A DNA stretch of 64,000 bases, from contig NC_081185.1 in assembly GCF_029867415.1 (NCBI RefSeq), positions 108,730,566 to 108,794,565 on the forward strand, given 5' to 3'. Source of the DNA: Vicia villosa. Taxonomy: Eukaryota; Streptophyta; Magnoliopsida; Fabales; Fabaceae. How positions within the stretch are numbered: the stretch's first letter is position 1; the number at the start of each line of letters is the position of its first letter. The position numbers and the translations under genes are program-made. The notes under the pieces were generated by a model. The model did no database searches. It saw only the letters and a program-made list of their open reading frames with translations, and had not been told where the DNA came from. Below are positions 50,709 to 63,143 of this stretch, in pieces.

Positions 50709-51282
50709 TGTATTACATACGTAATTCTTTGTGTTAAGCATGTTTGTAAATTCAACAGAGTCGAAGTTTATGTAGTTGATAGAGTCGAACTTAGTTTGTA
50801 GCAGTCGAATCTGCATGCATTTGGTAGAAGATCGAACATAGCTTGTAGTAGTCAAGCTATGTGTATTCCATAGAAAGGAATATACAGAAAGTAGAAGTCG
50901 AAGATGTGTGTATTCAATAGAGACTCGAATATAGTCTATCGAAGTTAGTTATTTTGAGACTGCTTAATGTGCAAGTAATATCACTATAAATAGGAAGACA
51001 CATATTGTTTGTAAAGACAATGAAAACACACAGACTAAGAGAAACTTTGTATTGAGTCAAATCAATAAATATATTCTTCTTATCTTCTTCCAAAACCTAA
51101 TTTTCTCTCTTCTCCTCCCCTTTTCTATTTCAAAAGTTTCCTTTTCTTTTCAACTCATTATGCGAGAGAATCGTCTTGCAACCAAGGTGTGGTTGAATCA
51201 CTCGAGTGAAGAGTGAAGAATAAGAATCTTAAAACAATCAAGAAAGTGATTGAATCTTGTTCTATCAAGATTGATTCCAACA
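50709..51282 (+). repeat. 5' LTR of the Copia element
   Basis: Starts TGTATTACATACG and ends TTCCAACA. A TATA box TATAAATA lies at 50985-50992. It is followed at 51283-51297 by TCTAGTATCTAGAGC, a decayed form of the initiator-Met primer site TGGTATCAGAGC. Confidence 0.85.
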
Positions 51283-51349
51283 TCTAGTATCTAGAGCACT
51301 GAGTGTGATTCTTGGGAAGCATAAAGAAATCACTTCTTATCCTAACAAG

Positions 51350-52260
51350 CATTTTCTACCAAATCTTCCCATCTTGAATGGAAAGAATTATGATAATTAG
51401 TGTAAGCAGATGAAGATTGTCTTCTACTATCAAGATGTTTAGGATCTTGTGAAGAAGGGAGTAACACCAATTAGCGAAAATGCAACAAATGAACAAAAGG
51501 ATGCACATAAAAATTTGAAGAAGAAAGATTATAAAGCTCTCTTTATAATCCATCAATGCATTGATCCAGACAACTATAAGAAACTTGGTGGTGTAGATTC
51601 ATCGAAGGAAGCATGGGACATCCCCTGGAGAAATCTTTTAGAGGTGCTGAGAAGGTGAAAAAGGTGAGGTTACAAATTGAAAAAAGAACGTATGAGTTAC
51701 TTACAATGGAAAAAAATGAAGGTGTGGTTGATTTCTTCACCAGGATAACATCACTGGTGAATCAAATCATGATGTGTGGTAAAGTGTTGACATCAAGATC
51801 AATAGAAGAATCGTAGGACTTGTAAATCATGACAAAAGAAGAGCTTCAAGGGACGCTTGAATCTCATGAACAAAGAAAGGATGAAAGATCTGCAAGCAAG
51901 ATGAAAGGTGATGTAGCTCTGCAGGCACAATCAGCAAAAGAAAGGAAAGGCAAAGGAATAACGAATGGAACACAAAGGTAGATGAGGTTACAAAAATTCA
52001 AATGGTAGGAGTCACCATCAAGAAAAAAAAGAGTTAAACCAGAGACAATCCATAAACCAGAGCAATCAAAGAGGTGGTGGTGCAGGTAGAGGAAGAGGTG
52101 GTGGAAGGAAACCTGATAAGAGCCATATTCAGTGTTTAAATTTTCAGAAGTATGGTTATTATGCTAGTGATTGTTTATAAAACAAAAGAAATAATCGAGA
52201 AGGTGATGCAAGACTTGCAAAACAAGAACAAGAAGAAGAAGAAGTGTTGATGATGGTCAC
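51350..52260 (+). pseudogene. Copia gag
   Basis: Reads FPILNGKNYDN at about 51366, then the 51449-51658 and 51613-51816 frames (VDSSKEAWDI, KKVRLQIEKRTYELLTMEKN, FFTRITSLVNQIMMCG), matching the UBN2-type gag domain. The zinc knuckle near 52131-52172 reads CLNFQKYGYYASDC, with the second Cys and the His replaced. Frameshifts at about 51650 and several stops. Confidence 0.8.
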
Positions 52261-53355
52261 AATAAGAGAAGAATAAAGATTCAAGGATCAATGATACTTA
52301 GACTCAGGCTGCTCATCACACATGAATGGAAGGAGATATGGTTTGTCAATATCAATCCCTATATGAAGAACAATGTTACTAAAGGTATTGGTGATTTTCT
52401 TATCATGAGGAAAGAAGGCAAACAATCAGTTATTTCCAATGTATTGTACATACCAGGAATGAAAAGCAACTTGCTCGGCATATGGCAATTGATTGGGAAG
52501 AATTGCAAAGTTTTAATCAAAGATAAGATGATAAGAGTACTCGAATAAAGTGGCAAGTTAATCTTGAAGGAACACATGTCTCAAAACAGAACCTTCAAGA
52601 TTGAACTTGATGTGCTTGAGGTGTTCACAAAGTTTAAATATATGGTGGAAAGACAAAGTGGTCGAAAGCTCAAGACCCTGAGGACTGATGGTGGTGGAGA
52701 GTATGTTTGATTTTGCTGCTTTAGATGGAAAGGAATGGATTATGCATGAGTTGGTTCCACCCTACAATCCATAACAAAATGGAATTGCTGAGAGGAAGAA
52801 TAGGACCATCACGAACATGGTAAGGAATATGCTAAGATACACGCACTTATCCAATAAATTATAGGGTGAAGTTGTGTCGACATCAATATATATCTTGAAT
52901 AAATGTTCAACCAAGAGGCTAGAGGGGATTTCACCAGAAAAATATTTGTCTGGTGTCAAGCCAAGCTTAAGTCATATGAAGGTGTTTGGATCTATAACAT
53001 GTGATTAGGTGAGGAAGAAGCATGATGACTAGTCAAGCCTAACAATCTTGATAGGATGCCATTCTCCTTGGGAAAGCAAGTTGTGATCAGCAGAGATTTA
53101 ATCATTTATGAGTTGAAATAATGGGACTGGAATGATAACATCAAGAAGGATTCAGTAAGAGTTGTGTATGATGAACTAGCTAGTAAAGCAGACAAGGAAA
53201 TTCAACCAAAAGTAGGCAGAGTTCAAGCTGGCTCTAGCAGACCTCAAAGAGAAAAAAACATGCCTGCAAAATTGCAAGAATGTGTGATCACATTAGATGA
53301 TTTGGTAAATGATGAAGGTGAGTTGGTACACTATGTTTACTATGCAGATAATTAT
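52261..53355 (+). pseudogene. Copia protease and integrase region
   Basis: The 52291-52548 frame holds GIGDFLIMRKEGKQSVISNV and LYIPGMKSNLLGIWQLI, the region after the protease active site. Integrase survives as KLKTLRTDGGGEYV (about 52660-52707) and PYNP-like, NGIAERKN-like traces near 52760-52800 in shifted frames. The 53164-53394 frame (DELASKADKEIQPK...) is the linker before RT. Many stops. Confidence 0.75.
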
Positions 53356-53360
53356 CCATT

Positions 53361-54427
53361 TGATCCGCTGTCGTGGGTGGATCAAAACGAGTAATTTTTA
53401 AAACTGTAGATAGCGACAATGGCTCGAGTTGTATCGCAAGGATTCTTGTATTATATTAACTAACAATGACGATTAATGGGGGGTTTGGTTTAAGATTCGA
53501 TTTAACAAACAGATTAAATTAATTGATTATCAAAATAAGCTAAACGACTAATCCTACTAATTCAGGTTCCGACTTATCACCGACTATAATAACATCAATC
53601 CCTAAACGGCTTCGATCCTATTCGATTATGAGATCAATCATACAAGCGTTTATCAAAATAATAAGTATTATGTTCCTGTTTACCAAATTAAGAAAACGGT
53701 TAAGAATATGACGAGTTAACGAATTAAGCACACGATAACACGCAATTAAATTTCGGAACATGCATACAATCGAATTTAATCAATTCTATCCTATGAACAC
53801 AATTGAATTAAGCAAACAATTGCAATCAAATTAAGCAAATGATTTCATAGAAAATAATTGAACAGAAATCGAATTTAAATTAGTATTAGAATAACCTCAA
53901 AGCAATAGAACCCATAATAAGTAGGATTTACCTTCGGATTAGTTCTCCATGAATTGTGCAAAAACAAAGAATATTTTTTAATCATCATTAGAGGGTTACC
54001 TCCTACTGTAGTGGCTGCCACAATTGCTTTAACAACCTAAGGGTTTCACTCACAATCCGAACCGGGTCGAAAACATAACCCAGGCCCATAAAAATCACCA
54101 AAAATAGCTTAATTTCTAATGACTGAAACTTCAACGAAATTATGGGAATCATGCACTCCAAATTTGCCTTCGACTCCAACATGAAAGTCGTAGCTCTTTC
54201 TCTAAGATTTTCGGTGATTCTTAGAACGCGTCGATCTGATTCCCGTAGTTCCGGTTATGAATTTTTTTATTGAAAGCTGCAAATACTGAAAATAAAATAC
54301 GAAAATCAAATAAAGGCAAACATAAACTAAATTATAAAAACATTATAAAATAGAAACATAAACAAAACAAACCATGAAAATGCCCAAATACAAACATAGA
54401 GGAATGTGCATCAAAATACACTGATCA
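53361..54427 (-). mobile_element. Gypsy-type solo LTR, 1067 bp, inside the Copia element
   Basis: Bounded by CCATT (53356-53360) and CCAGT (54428-54432), a 5-bp duplication with one mismatch. It starts TGATCCGCTG and ends CACTGATCA. Removing it restores a continuous Copia reading across the join, which supports the boundaries. Orientation minus is inferred from the TGATCAGTGTATTTTG start and the general style of Athila/Cyclops-like LTRs. Confidence 0.82.
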
Positions 54428-54432
54428 CCAGT

Positions 54433-55970
54433 CAATCTAATTAAGGCATTGAAAGACTCAAAATGAATGCAAACTATGATGGAGGAACTGAAATCCGTAT
54501 AAGTTATAAAACCTAATCACTAATCGAATTGTAACAAGGAAAGAAGGAAATTGATGTGAAATACGTGTACAAAGTGAAGCTGGATCCAAAAGGAGAAGTA
54601 ACCTGACACAAAGCAAGACTTGTAGCCAAATGATTTCTTTAGAAAGAAGGAATCGACTTTAATGAAGTGTTTACACCATTTGCTAGGATCAAAATAACCA
54701 GGTTGGTTGTTGGCCTAGCAAACATAAACAACTTGTATATGGGTCAGATGGATGTGAAATGTGAATTTTTGAATGGCCCTTAAGATAAAGTAGTCTATAT
54801 GGCACAACCAGGTTATTTTGTGAATCAAGGCCAAGAAAGCAAGGTATACAAGTTGCATAAATTCATATATGGACTCAAACAAGATCATAAAGCTTTGAAT
54901 AAGAAGATAGATGGATTTCTAAGGGAGAAGGAGTTTGTAAAATGCACAAATAACATGGTGTATATGTTAAAAGAAGAAGGAATGGATTGCACATACTTTG
55001 CCTATATATAGATGATCTGTTGATAACAGACAGCTGCAAGAAGGAGATCAAAGATTTCAAATGTGATCTAAGCAAAGAATTTGAAATGTGTGATATGGGA
55101 AAAATATCAAATTTTCTTGGTATCAAATTCTACAAGAGTTGTAAAGGCTTGCTGTTGCACCAAGGAATACATGCAAATGAGATACTCAAAAGATTTGTAA
55201 TGGAGAATTGCAATGCAATTTCGACACCAATTAAACCAAGACAACAATTGATGAAGGATTCAGATGAAGATAAAGTCTATCCAATTTAGTACAGAAGACT
55301 TATTGGATATTTAAGATACCTTTGTCACACAAGGCCTAATCTAGAATTTATTGTAGGTATTGTGAGTATATTCATGCAAAATCCCAAGGTATCTCATCTT
55401 GCAGCCACCAAGAGGATACTAAGGTATCTCAAAAGAACACTAGACTATGGCATTTTGTTTCCTGGAACAGATCAAGGAAAGGAATGCAAACTAATGGGAT
55501 ACACAAATTCAAGTTGGTGTGGTGATGTTGAGGATAGAAAATCCATAGATGGTTATGAGTTTATGCTAGGTGGTGCACCAATTGCTTGGAGCTCAAGAAA
55601 GGAGACAGTGGTACCATTGTTGTCATGTGAAGCTGAGTACACAACCGCTTCTCTTTGTGCATGTCAGGCAACATGGATGGTGAATTTGATCAAGGAGATT
55701 GTAGGGAAAAAATCATGGAGTAATGATCATGAAGATTAATAACATGTCTGCTATCAATTAGGCCAATAATCCAATAGCACATGGAAGAAACAAACACATT
55801 GAGATGAAAATTCATTATCTTAGAGAGAAAGTAACAAATGGGAAGCTGAACTAGAAACACTACAAAACTGATAATCAAATTGCTGACATCATGACAAAGG
55901 TTGTGCAAGAGGAATTGTTCAAGAGATTGAGAATTATGATGAATGTAGATAGGTTAGGCACAATGAATTA
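54433..55970 (+). pseudogene. Copia reverse transcriptase and RNase H
   Basis: RT begins with KKEIDVKYVYKVKLDPKGEV (about 54547-54605). It goes on through MDVKCEFLNG (about 54749-54778), KVYKLHKFIYGLKQ (54842-54883) and the catalytic box as CLYIDDLLIT (about 54998-55025). RNase H reads NSSWCGDVEDRKSIDGYEFM and LSCEAEYTTASLCACQATWM (55500-55680) and ends IADIMTKV-like near 55880-55900. Several frameshifts and stops exist, and the intact catalytic YIDD is notable. Confidence 0.85.
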
Positions 55971-55977
55971 GGTGGTG

Positions 55978-56568
55978 TGTTAAATATGTAATTCTTTGTG
56001 TTAAGCGTGTTTGTAAGTTTGACAGAGTTGAAGTTGTATGTAGTTGATAGAGTCAAACTTAGCTCGTAGCAGTCGAATCTCAATGTATTCGACTGAAAGT
56101 CGAACATAGCTTTTAGTAGTCAAGCTGTGTTTATTCGATAGAAAGGCGAATACAACTAGTAGAAGTCGAAGATGTGTGTATTTGACAGAGACTCGAATAC
56201 AATCTGTCGAAGTTAATGAGTTAGTTAGTTATTTAGAGACTGCTTGATGTGCAAGTAATTTCATTATAAATATGAAGACATCTATTGTTTGTAAAGACAC
56301 TGAAAAACACACTGACAAAGAGAAACTCTATATTTAGTAGAATCAATAAACATATTCTTCTTTTCATCTCTCAAAACCTAATTTTCTCTCTTCTCTTCTC
56401 TTCCCCTCTTCTGTTTCAAAGATTTCCGTTTCTTTTCAAATCTTTGGGCGAGAGAATCGTCTTGTAACTAAGGTGGGGTTGAATCACTTGAGTGAAGAGT
56501 GAAGAACAAAAATCTTGAATTAATCAAGAAAGTGATTGAATCTTGTTCTATCAAGATCGATTTCAACA
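55978..56568 (+). repeat. 3' LTR of the Copia element
   Basis: Preceded by the purine-rich AATTAGGTGGTG. Starts TGTTAAATATGTAATTC and ends TCGATTTCAACA. Differs from the 5' copy by many substitutions and short indels (for example an extra GTTAATGA near 56215). Confidence 0.85.
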
Positions 56569-57342
56569 TTTTCTACATTTATGCTAGTCACAAATTTACC
56601 CTTCCTCAACAAACCATATAGATCTAAACGTACTTGTTTTGCGTTCCACATATATCACAACCTCATATTTGCATTAGCGAGTAAGCATGGACATTATGGC
56701 ATCGTCTTTGGAATCCCTTTGGAATCCCTAAATGGCTTAATGTCTTCTTCTAAGTTTCCATCAGTATGCATTCACAATTGGTTAACTCAAGCAAGAACAA
56801 AAATTGAATCCATGTCCCTCATTGTGTCTCATCATAAAATAAGACCACATATAATATTTATAAGAAAGAATATCATCCCCTTCATACATTAACTTAGGGA
56901 CTTTGACAAAGTTACCCTTGGCATTGAAGTTCACAGTAAATCAAACTGTATTATGCATAAATAGTAGTACATCACAATGAAAATTGTATTTAAGACAACA
57001 ATCTACATTTTTGTATTCAATATTTAACAATGAAATTAATATACAAAAGCACCACTTTTGTTGTTATTGTTAGCACCATTACCATTGTTGTTGGTGTAGT
57101 CAATGATGTTGTTATTGTTTCCACCGTGCTCAAACCTAACCCAGTGAGTATATGCATTTTTTGTATTTAGATATTATGAGAGTTGTCACCATGTTTGCAC
57201 TACTTGATTATGCTCCTATCTCACTTTTCACTATATGTTTGATGCATGAATAAAATCAAGGCAATTGTTTCTATTTAGAGAGCAATCATTTGGCCTTAAA
57301 GAACTTACATTTGAGAAAAATGACCCTTGTTTACCATTTATA
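56569..57342 (-). pseudogene. Possible MULE N-terminal (PB1-like) fragment, otherwise unassigned
   Basis: On the minus strand at about 56930-56830 one frame reads VNFNAKGNFVKVPKLMYEGD and then MWSYF. This resembles the PB1-like N-terminus of plant Mutator transposases, which start with a hydrophobic strand, GGKFV and a WSYFE motif. Frames break quickly and no catalytic domain follows. From about 57000 nothing is recognised. The call is tentative. Confidence 0.3.
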
Positions 57343-57676
57343 TCTATCATATAAGAAAAGTCTACCATTTCCTCATCTCTTAGCTATGCCACATCAGCCT
57401 CTCTTCTCACAAAATTCCACATCATTCCTTTCCCATTGTAGGATTGAACTTTAAACCTCCAACCTCTCATGATCTCGCAGTTACAAATTATTTACTTTCT
57501 TTGGCCATTCACATTCACAACTGCTTACAGCACTAATGACCTCATATAATGCTTCTGCCTTCCAAGCCCCTTCTGCCTTCCAAGCCCTCCACCTTCCACG
57601 TTCCAAAACACTTTTATCATTACTATATATAACCATCATACTTTCACAGTATCTATCATATTCATCAAACCTAATC

Positions 57677-57954
57677 GTGGAAAATTTTGGTTTATGCTAT
57701 TTTTGCAATTACAGCCATTCCCACGACTATTCATGTGGAAAATTTTGGTTTATACTATTTTTGCAATTACAGCCACGACGATTCATGGACAAACCGAAAT
57801 TTAACATTTTTTTCTTTCTTTTCTTGATAGAAAATATCTTTCATGTTATTTGCAGGTTGAATTTGTAGTGTATCATTCTGAAGTACTAATTGGCGTTTCA
57901 TGTTATTTGCAGGTTGAATTTGTAATATATCATTCTGAAGTACCAATTGGCGTC
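57677..57954 (+). repeat. Two short tandem duplications (58 bp and 57 bp)
   Basis: GTGGAAAATTTTGGTTTATG...ACAGCCA is repeated at 57677 and 57735. TCATGTTATTTGCAGGTTGA...AATTGGCG is repeated at 57841 and 57898. Each unit contains an acceptor-like TTGCAATTACAG or ATTTGCAG, so a captured intron-exon edge may have been doubled. No recognisable exon product. Confidence 0.75.
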
Positions 57955-58299
57955 ACTCCATAGTATATGATTCGTTTTTTACATGGGTTGTTTCCAATCC
58001 CTATTTTCTATTTTTTTAGTAACAATTTAAATATTGTCCTAATATGTGTTTTGGATTTTTTTCTGGTGCAGACAGTAGAAAACATCGTCTATACGATTCA
58101 TTTGAAATAAATATTCTTCTTTGACTGTCCCGAAAGTTTGAGCTGTAGAAGTAGAAATCAAGTTGGCTGGTGTCAATATACAATGGAGAATCTGCTTGAA
58201 ATTACTGGGTTATGCTTGCGCAAGTTTTGTCAAAAATGTAGATATTATACTATGTAAATAACATGATATTTTATATTATTTCATAGAATGAACTTTAAT

Positions 58300-59160
58300 T
58301 TTTTATATTTTAAGTGCAAATATTAATAAATAAATCTTAATTGATTGATTTTATGTTTGAGTGATATTTATATTAAATCTTAGTAATTATAGAAATTGTA
58401 GATATTATAATATGTAAATAAGATAATATTTTATATTAATTCATAGAACTAAAGAATATTTTAGTTAGGTCAAATTAAGAAATTAAGGTTATCAATATAT
58501 ACAAAGTTAGTTTTATAAAATATTATTGATATTTATTTATTATAAGGTCGAACAAAACAAAAAATAAAGATAAAATATTACAAATTAAAAATGTATACAT
58601 AATTTTGAAATTTATAAGAAAATAGAATCAAAGAGTAAAGAAAAAAACATTATATTTGTTTAGGTAAATAAAGAGTTTTGAAATGAAAAGACATAAATCA
58701 TTTACCTATAAAAAAATTAAATATCATAATCATTTTACTTGATTGCAACTTTAATTTTTGATTTAATCTGATTGCAACTTTAATTTTTGATTTAATCTGA
58801 TTGCAACTTTTGATTTATTATTTTTAATTTTTTGATTTAATGTGATTACAATTTTTAACTTCTTATCCATAATAATCCAAGCATTATGGTCGAATTGAAC
58901 GTGATTTTAAAGAATGGTTTGTTGAAATAATGAAGCAGCACACCTATTTTCTTGATATGGAAATAATTGGTATATTATTGCAAATTTTAATAAATAAATT
59001 TCATTGATTAATTGATTTTATCTCTGAGTGATATTTATATTAAATCTTAGTAGCTATAAAAATTATAGATATTATAATATATAAATAACATAATATTGTA
59101 TATTAATTCATATAACTAAAGAATATTTTAGTTAGGTCAAATTAAAAAAATTAAGTTTAT

Positions 59161-59203
<43 letters not shown>

Positions 59204-59480
59204 AAAGTAAATTTATAAAATATTATTGATATTTATTTATTATAAGGTCGAACAAAAAAAAAATATAGAATATAATAAAATATTACAAATTCAAAACATA
59301 TACATAATTTTGAAATGTATAATAAAATAGAATCAAAGAATAAAGAAAAAAATAGTATATTTTTTTAGGTAAATAAAGAGTTTAGAATGAAAAGACATAA
59401 ATCATTTACTTATAAAAAATTAAATATCATAATTATCTTTAGTAATCATTGATCGATTGATTGCAACTTTTAATTTATGA
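58300..59480. repeat. 665-bp tandem duplication in the Helitron
   Basis: GAGTGATATTTATATTAAATCTTAGTA at about 58357 recurs at about 59022, followed in both by GAACTAAAGAATATTTTAGTTAGGTC, TATTATTGATATTTATTTATTATAAGGTCGAAC and GAAAAGACATAAATCATTTAC-type blocks. The copies have diverged and only the second has a (TA)n tract (59163-59196). No coding frame. Confidence 0.75.
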
Positions 59481-60570
59481 TTTAATGCATGTGATTGCAA
59501 CTTTTGATTTCTTATTCTTTTAGTACTTACCATATGTATATTTAAATTATTAGATTTGAGAAAATATTGTACTTTTATATCTTACAAAATTATATTATTT
59601 TTCCAATATTGTATGATTTACCTAAAAATAATATAATTTTGAGTAACTATTGTACTTTTGTATGATTTACCTAAAATTATCTAACTTTGTAAGATATAAA
59701 AGCCTTTTTAACGACCCATACCATAAAATCAGTACGTTGGGAATAATTTAATTGATATAGAATCAATACATTAAAATCATATCAATTACTTACCAATATC
59801 TTAATTGGTATAAAATAAATACGTAACAAATATATTTAGTACTCCAATTATATTGATGTTGTATCACCAAAAATTGAGTGAATCATATTATCATTAAAAA
59901 TTAATAAATATAATTTATCTCACTTGATTTCCTTCAAAATTATTTAATAGAAACTTTCCAAAATAATGAATTTATCAACATAATTTTGAAACCAAATTTC
60001 ATATGGTTAGAAGATTTTTAACCTCTCATTTAACAAAAGGATAAATATTATTAGCTACATATTTTAATAAAATGTTTTAGTCATATCATGGCTTTTATAT
60101 ATTGTATGGAATTTTTTGATAAAAAATTCATAGATATTATTATAAAAATAAAGTATATTTTCAAAATATTTAAAATACAACATGTGCCATCGTCATTCTC
60201 TGTATAGAAAAACTAACTACTATTTTCTATTTTCACTTTAATAAGATTTCTTACTATTACTACTAAATTATTTAAAATATAAAATATTAAATAAAATAAA
60301 TATATTAGATCTATTGACTTTTTTTAAAAAAAATATTTAAAAATAACTATGGATGTTAATAAGCATAAATAATCGAATGAAACATAAGTATTGTATGAAT
60401 AAATAGTAATAGAATGAAACATAAGTAATGTATGAATAAGTAGTAATAGAATGAAACATAAGTAATATATGAATAAATAATATCAAAATTGTATGATATT
60501 TTTTATTAATCATACAATTTGTTTGTCATTTATAAAATTTAAAATTTAATTGAACAAGTTCATCAATAAT

Positions 60571-60572
<2 letters not shown>

Positions 60573-60634
<62 letters not shown>
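60573..60634. repeat. (TA)n microsatellite
   Basis: About 62 bp of TA. Confidence 0.95.
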
Positions 60635-60638
<4 letters not shown>

Positions 60639-60824
60639 CTATATATAATATAATATAATTGAAATATTACCATTAAAACTTTAATGGGTCAATTCTATCC
60701 AAATACAAAATAATATATTACGGATACACACGGGTAATTATATGGTACGCACATATGGTACTGATATTAACACATTTAATTAAATGTAATAACGATAATA
60801 AGTTTACAATTGATTTAAATAGTT

Positions 60825-61087
60825 GGCTTAATTGCAACTTTGGTCTCCCTATTTTGTCTTTTTCTCGATTTTAGTCCCCCCATTTTTAAAACCACGATTT
60901 TGGTCCCCTTTTTGAGTTTTCTAATGAAAAAGAGACAGGAATAGGGACTAATTTTGCAGAAAAAACAAAATAGGGGGATGAAAATTACACAGAAAACTTA
61001 AAAAATGACTAAAATAGTGATTTTTAAAATAGAGGGATCAAAATCAAGAAAAAGACAAAATAGGAGGATTAAAGTTGCAATTAAGCC
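60825..61087. mobile_element. Mutator-type MITE, 263 bp, perfect 9-bp TSD
   Basis: Ends GGCTTAATTGCAACTTTGGT and, inverted, GGCTTAATTGCAACTTTAAT continue through CCTATTTTGTCTTTTTCT. TAAATAGTT flanks it at 60816-60824 and 61088-61096. Non-coding. Confidence 0.92.
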
Positions 61088-61377
61088 TAAATAGTTTTAT
61101 AAATAATTCCAAAACAAAAATATTTGTATATAGGAATAATTAACTATTGATTCAAATATTTTATATATGGAATAATATATTTGATTTGTAAATTGAGTTT
61201 AATCAATTATATTAAATATTTATTATTAATTGTATTATATAATTTGATAGAATATTTCTTCATTATAATTTGTCAATTTAAGATTTTTGTTATTATAAAA
61301 AAATTTAATTATCATCAAATATTTTTAAACAATGTTAAAATTAATTTATTTTTGTTTCAAACATATCATCAAAATAT

Positions 61378-62709
61378 TGAATATTAATAGAAACAGGAAG
61401 TTACTGATAAAAAAATTGAATATTAACAGGAACATGTAGTTATTAATCAAAATATTGAATATTAATAGATTTTTTTTTAATACTAATGGGTACATGAAGT
61501 TACTAATCAAAATATTGAATATTAAAGATAATATTAAATTACTGATCAAAATATTAAATGCATTTGAATATTAACGGAAACATGAAGTTACTGATAAAAA
61601 ATGGCATGTTAACGAGAGCATAAAGTTACTGATCAAAATATTGAATATTAACGAGAACACGAAGTTATTGATCAAACTATTGAATATTAACAGGAAAACA
61701 AAGTTATTGATCAAACTATATTGAATATTAACGGGAACATGAAGTTATTAATCAAAATATTGAATATTAACGAGAACATGAAGTTAGTAATCAAAATATT
61801 GAATATTAACGTGAGTATTAAATTACAGAGCAAAGTATATAATATTAACGGGAACATGGAGTTACTGCTAAAAATATTGAATAATAACGTAAACATGGCG
61901 TTATTAATCAAACTATTGAATATTAACAGGAACAAATTTGAAACATTAACAGAAACACGAAGTTAGTGATCAAAATAATGAATATTAATGGGAACTTGAA
62001 GTTATTGATCAAAATATTGAATTTTAACGGGAACATGAAGTTACTGAACAAAATATTGAATATCAACGAGAACACGAAGTTACTGGTCAAAATATTAAAT
62101 ATTAAGGGGAACATGAAGTTAATGGTCAAAATATTGAATATTAATGGGAAATGAAGTTTATTGATCAAAATATTGAATATTAGTGGGAACACAGAGTTAC
62201 TGATCAAAATATTGAATATTAACGGGAGCACGAAGTTATTGATTAAAATATTAAATATTAATGGGAGCACAAAGTTAATGATCAAAATTTTGAATATTAT
62301 CGAAAACATTAAGTTACTATCCAAATTTTAAAAATTAACAGGAACAAATTTTGAATATTAACGGGAACACAAAGTTACTAATCAAAATAATAAATGTTGA
62401 CGGGAACACGGAGTTATTGACAAAATATTGAATATTAACAGGAACATTAAGTTACTGATAATTTTTTTGAATATTAACGGAAACGAATTTGGAATATTAA
62501 CGAAAACACGAAATCATTGATCAAAATAATGAATATTAACGGGAACAAGGAGTTACTGATCAAAATAATGAATATTAACAAGAACATGAAGTTACTGATC
62601 AAAATTTTGAAAATTAACGGGAAGAAATTTGAAATATTAACGGGAATACGAAGTTACTTATCAAAATAATGAATATTAACGGGAACATGAAGTAACTGGT
62701 CAAAGTATT
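61378..62709. repeat. 39-bp minisatellite, about 34 copies
   Basis: The unit runs TGAATATTAACGGGAACATG then AAGTTACTGATCAAAATAT, with point changes and a few shortened units. Because 39 is a multiple of three, long open frames appear on both strands as 13-residue repeats (for example NINGNMKLLIKIL); these are almost surely not genes. The array lies in the 3' part of the Helitron. Confidence 0.92.
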
Positions 62710-63113
62710 TTTCTATTAATTATGCATTTTGAATGAATCATTATTATAAATGGAGTTTGTAGTGGTTTCTCATTGGCCTACAAGACAGAGCTGATAGTTT
62801 GAGATTGGGCTGATAGTTTGTAGTTATAATTGAGCCAAAATAATTAATTTTCTCCTTAGCTAGCAAAAAATAATCGATTCTCCTTAGCTGATAGTTTGAG
62901 ATTGAGCTAATAGTTATCACTAATTGAATTATATAATTTGATTGAATATTTCTTCATTATAATTCGTGAATTTGCGATTTTAAAACTTTTCCTTCATTAT
63001 AATTTGTTAAATAAAATATTACTATTTTTATAACTTTTTCAATTTTACCCAAAACTTAATATTTTACTAATATCTTTTATTTTTCTCAATCACAATGCGC
63101 GAAAACGACGGGT

Positions 63114-63133
63114 ACCCGTGCGAACGCACGGGT
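63114..63133 (+). terminator. Helitron 3' hairpin
   Basis: Stem ACCCGTGC / GCACGGGT with loop GAAC, then AAGACACTAG. In Helitrons this hairpin signals the end of rolling-circle transfer; it is not a transcription terminator. Confidence 0.85.
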
Positions 63134-63143
63134 AAGACACTAG

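Larger units (their letters stand above)
50709..56568 (+). mobile_element. Copia LTR retrotransposon with both LTRs
   Basis: LTRs are 50709-51282 and 55978-56568, about 574 and 591 bp. Both share TAATTCTTTGTGTTAAGC, several GTCGAA-containing repeats and the end AAGTGATTGAATCTTGTTCT...CAACA. Their divergence is visible (many substitutions), so the element is old. gag-pol order is complete but broken. A Gypsy solo LTR splits it between integrase and RT. The outer flanks (TCTTT / TTTTC) do not give a clean 5-bp duplication. Confidence 0.88.
57343..63143 (+). mobile_element. Helitron, 5801 bp, non-autonomous
   Basis: The 5' end is TCTATCATATAAGAAAAGTC right after an A (57342). The 3' end is ...AAGACACTAG followed by T (63144). 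Ten bases before the CTAG end's last base lies an 8-bp-stem hairpin (63114-63133). TC start, CTRR end, 3' hairpin and insertion between A and T without duplication are the Helitron hallmarks. No Rep/helicase or RPA frame is seen. The interior contains two small tandem duplications, a 665-bp duplication, a Mutator-type MITE, TA tracts and a long minisatellite. Confidence 0.85.

Noticed and set aside
61721..62324. Repeat proteins of 13-residue period on both strands
   Set aside because: They arise from the 39-bp minisatellite, whose unit is a multiple of three. No start context or flanking gene signal.
61378..62709. CRISPR-like array
   Set aside because: Units are contiguous 39-bp tandem repeats without unique spacers, in a eukaryotic Helitron.
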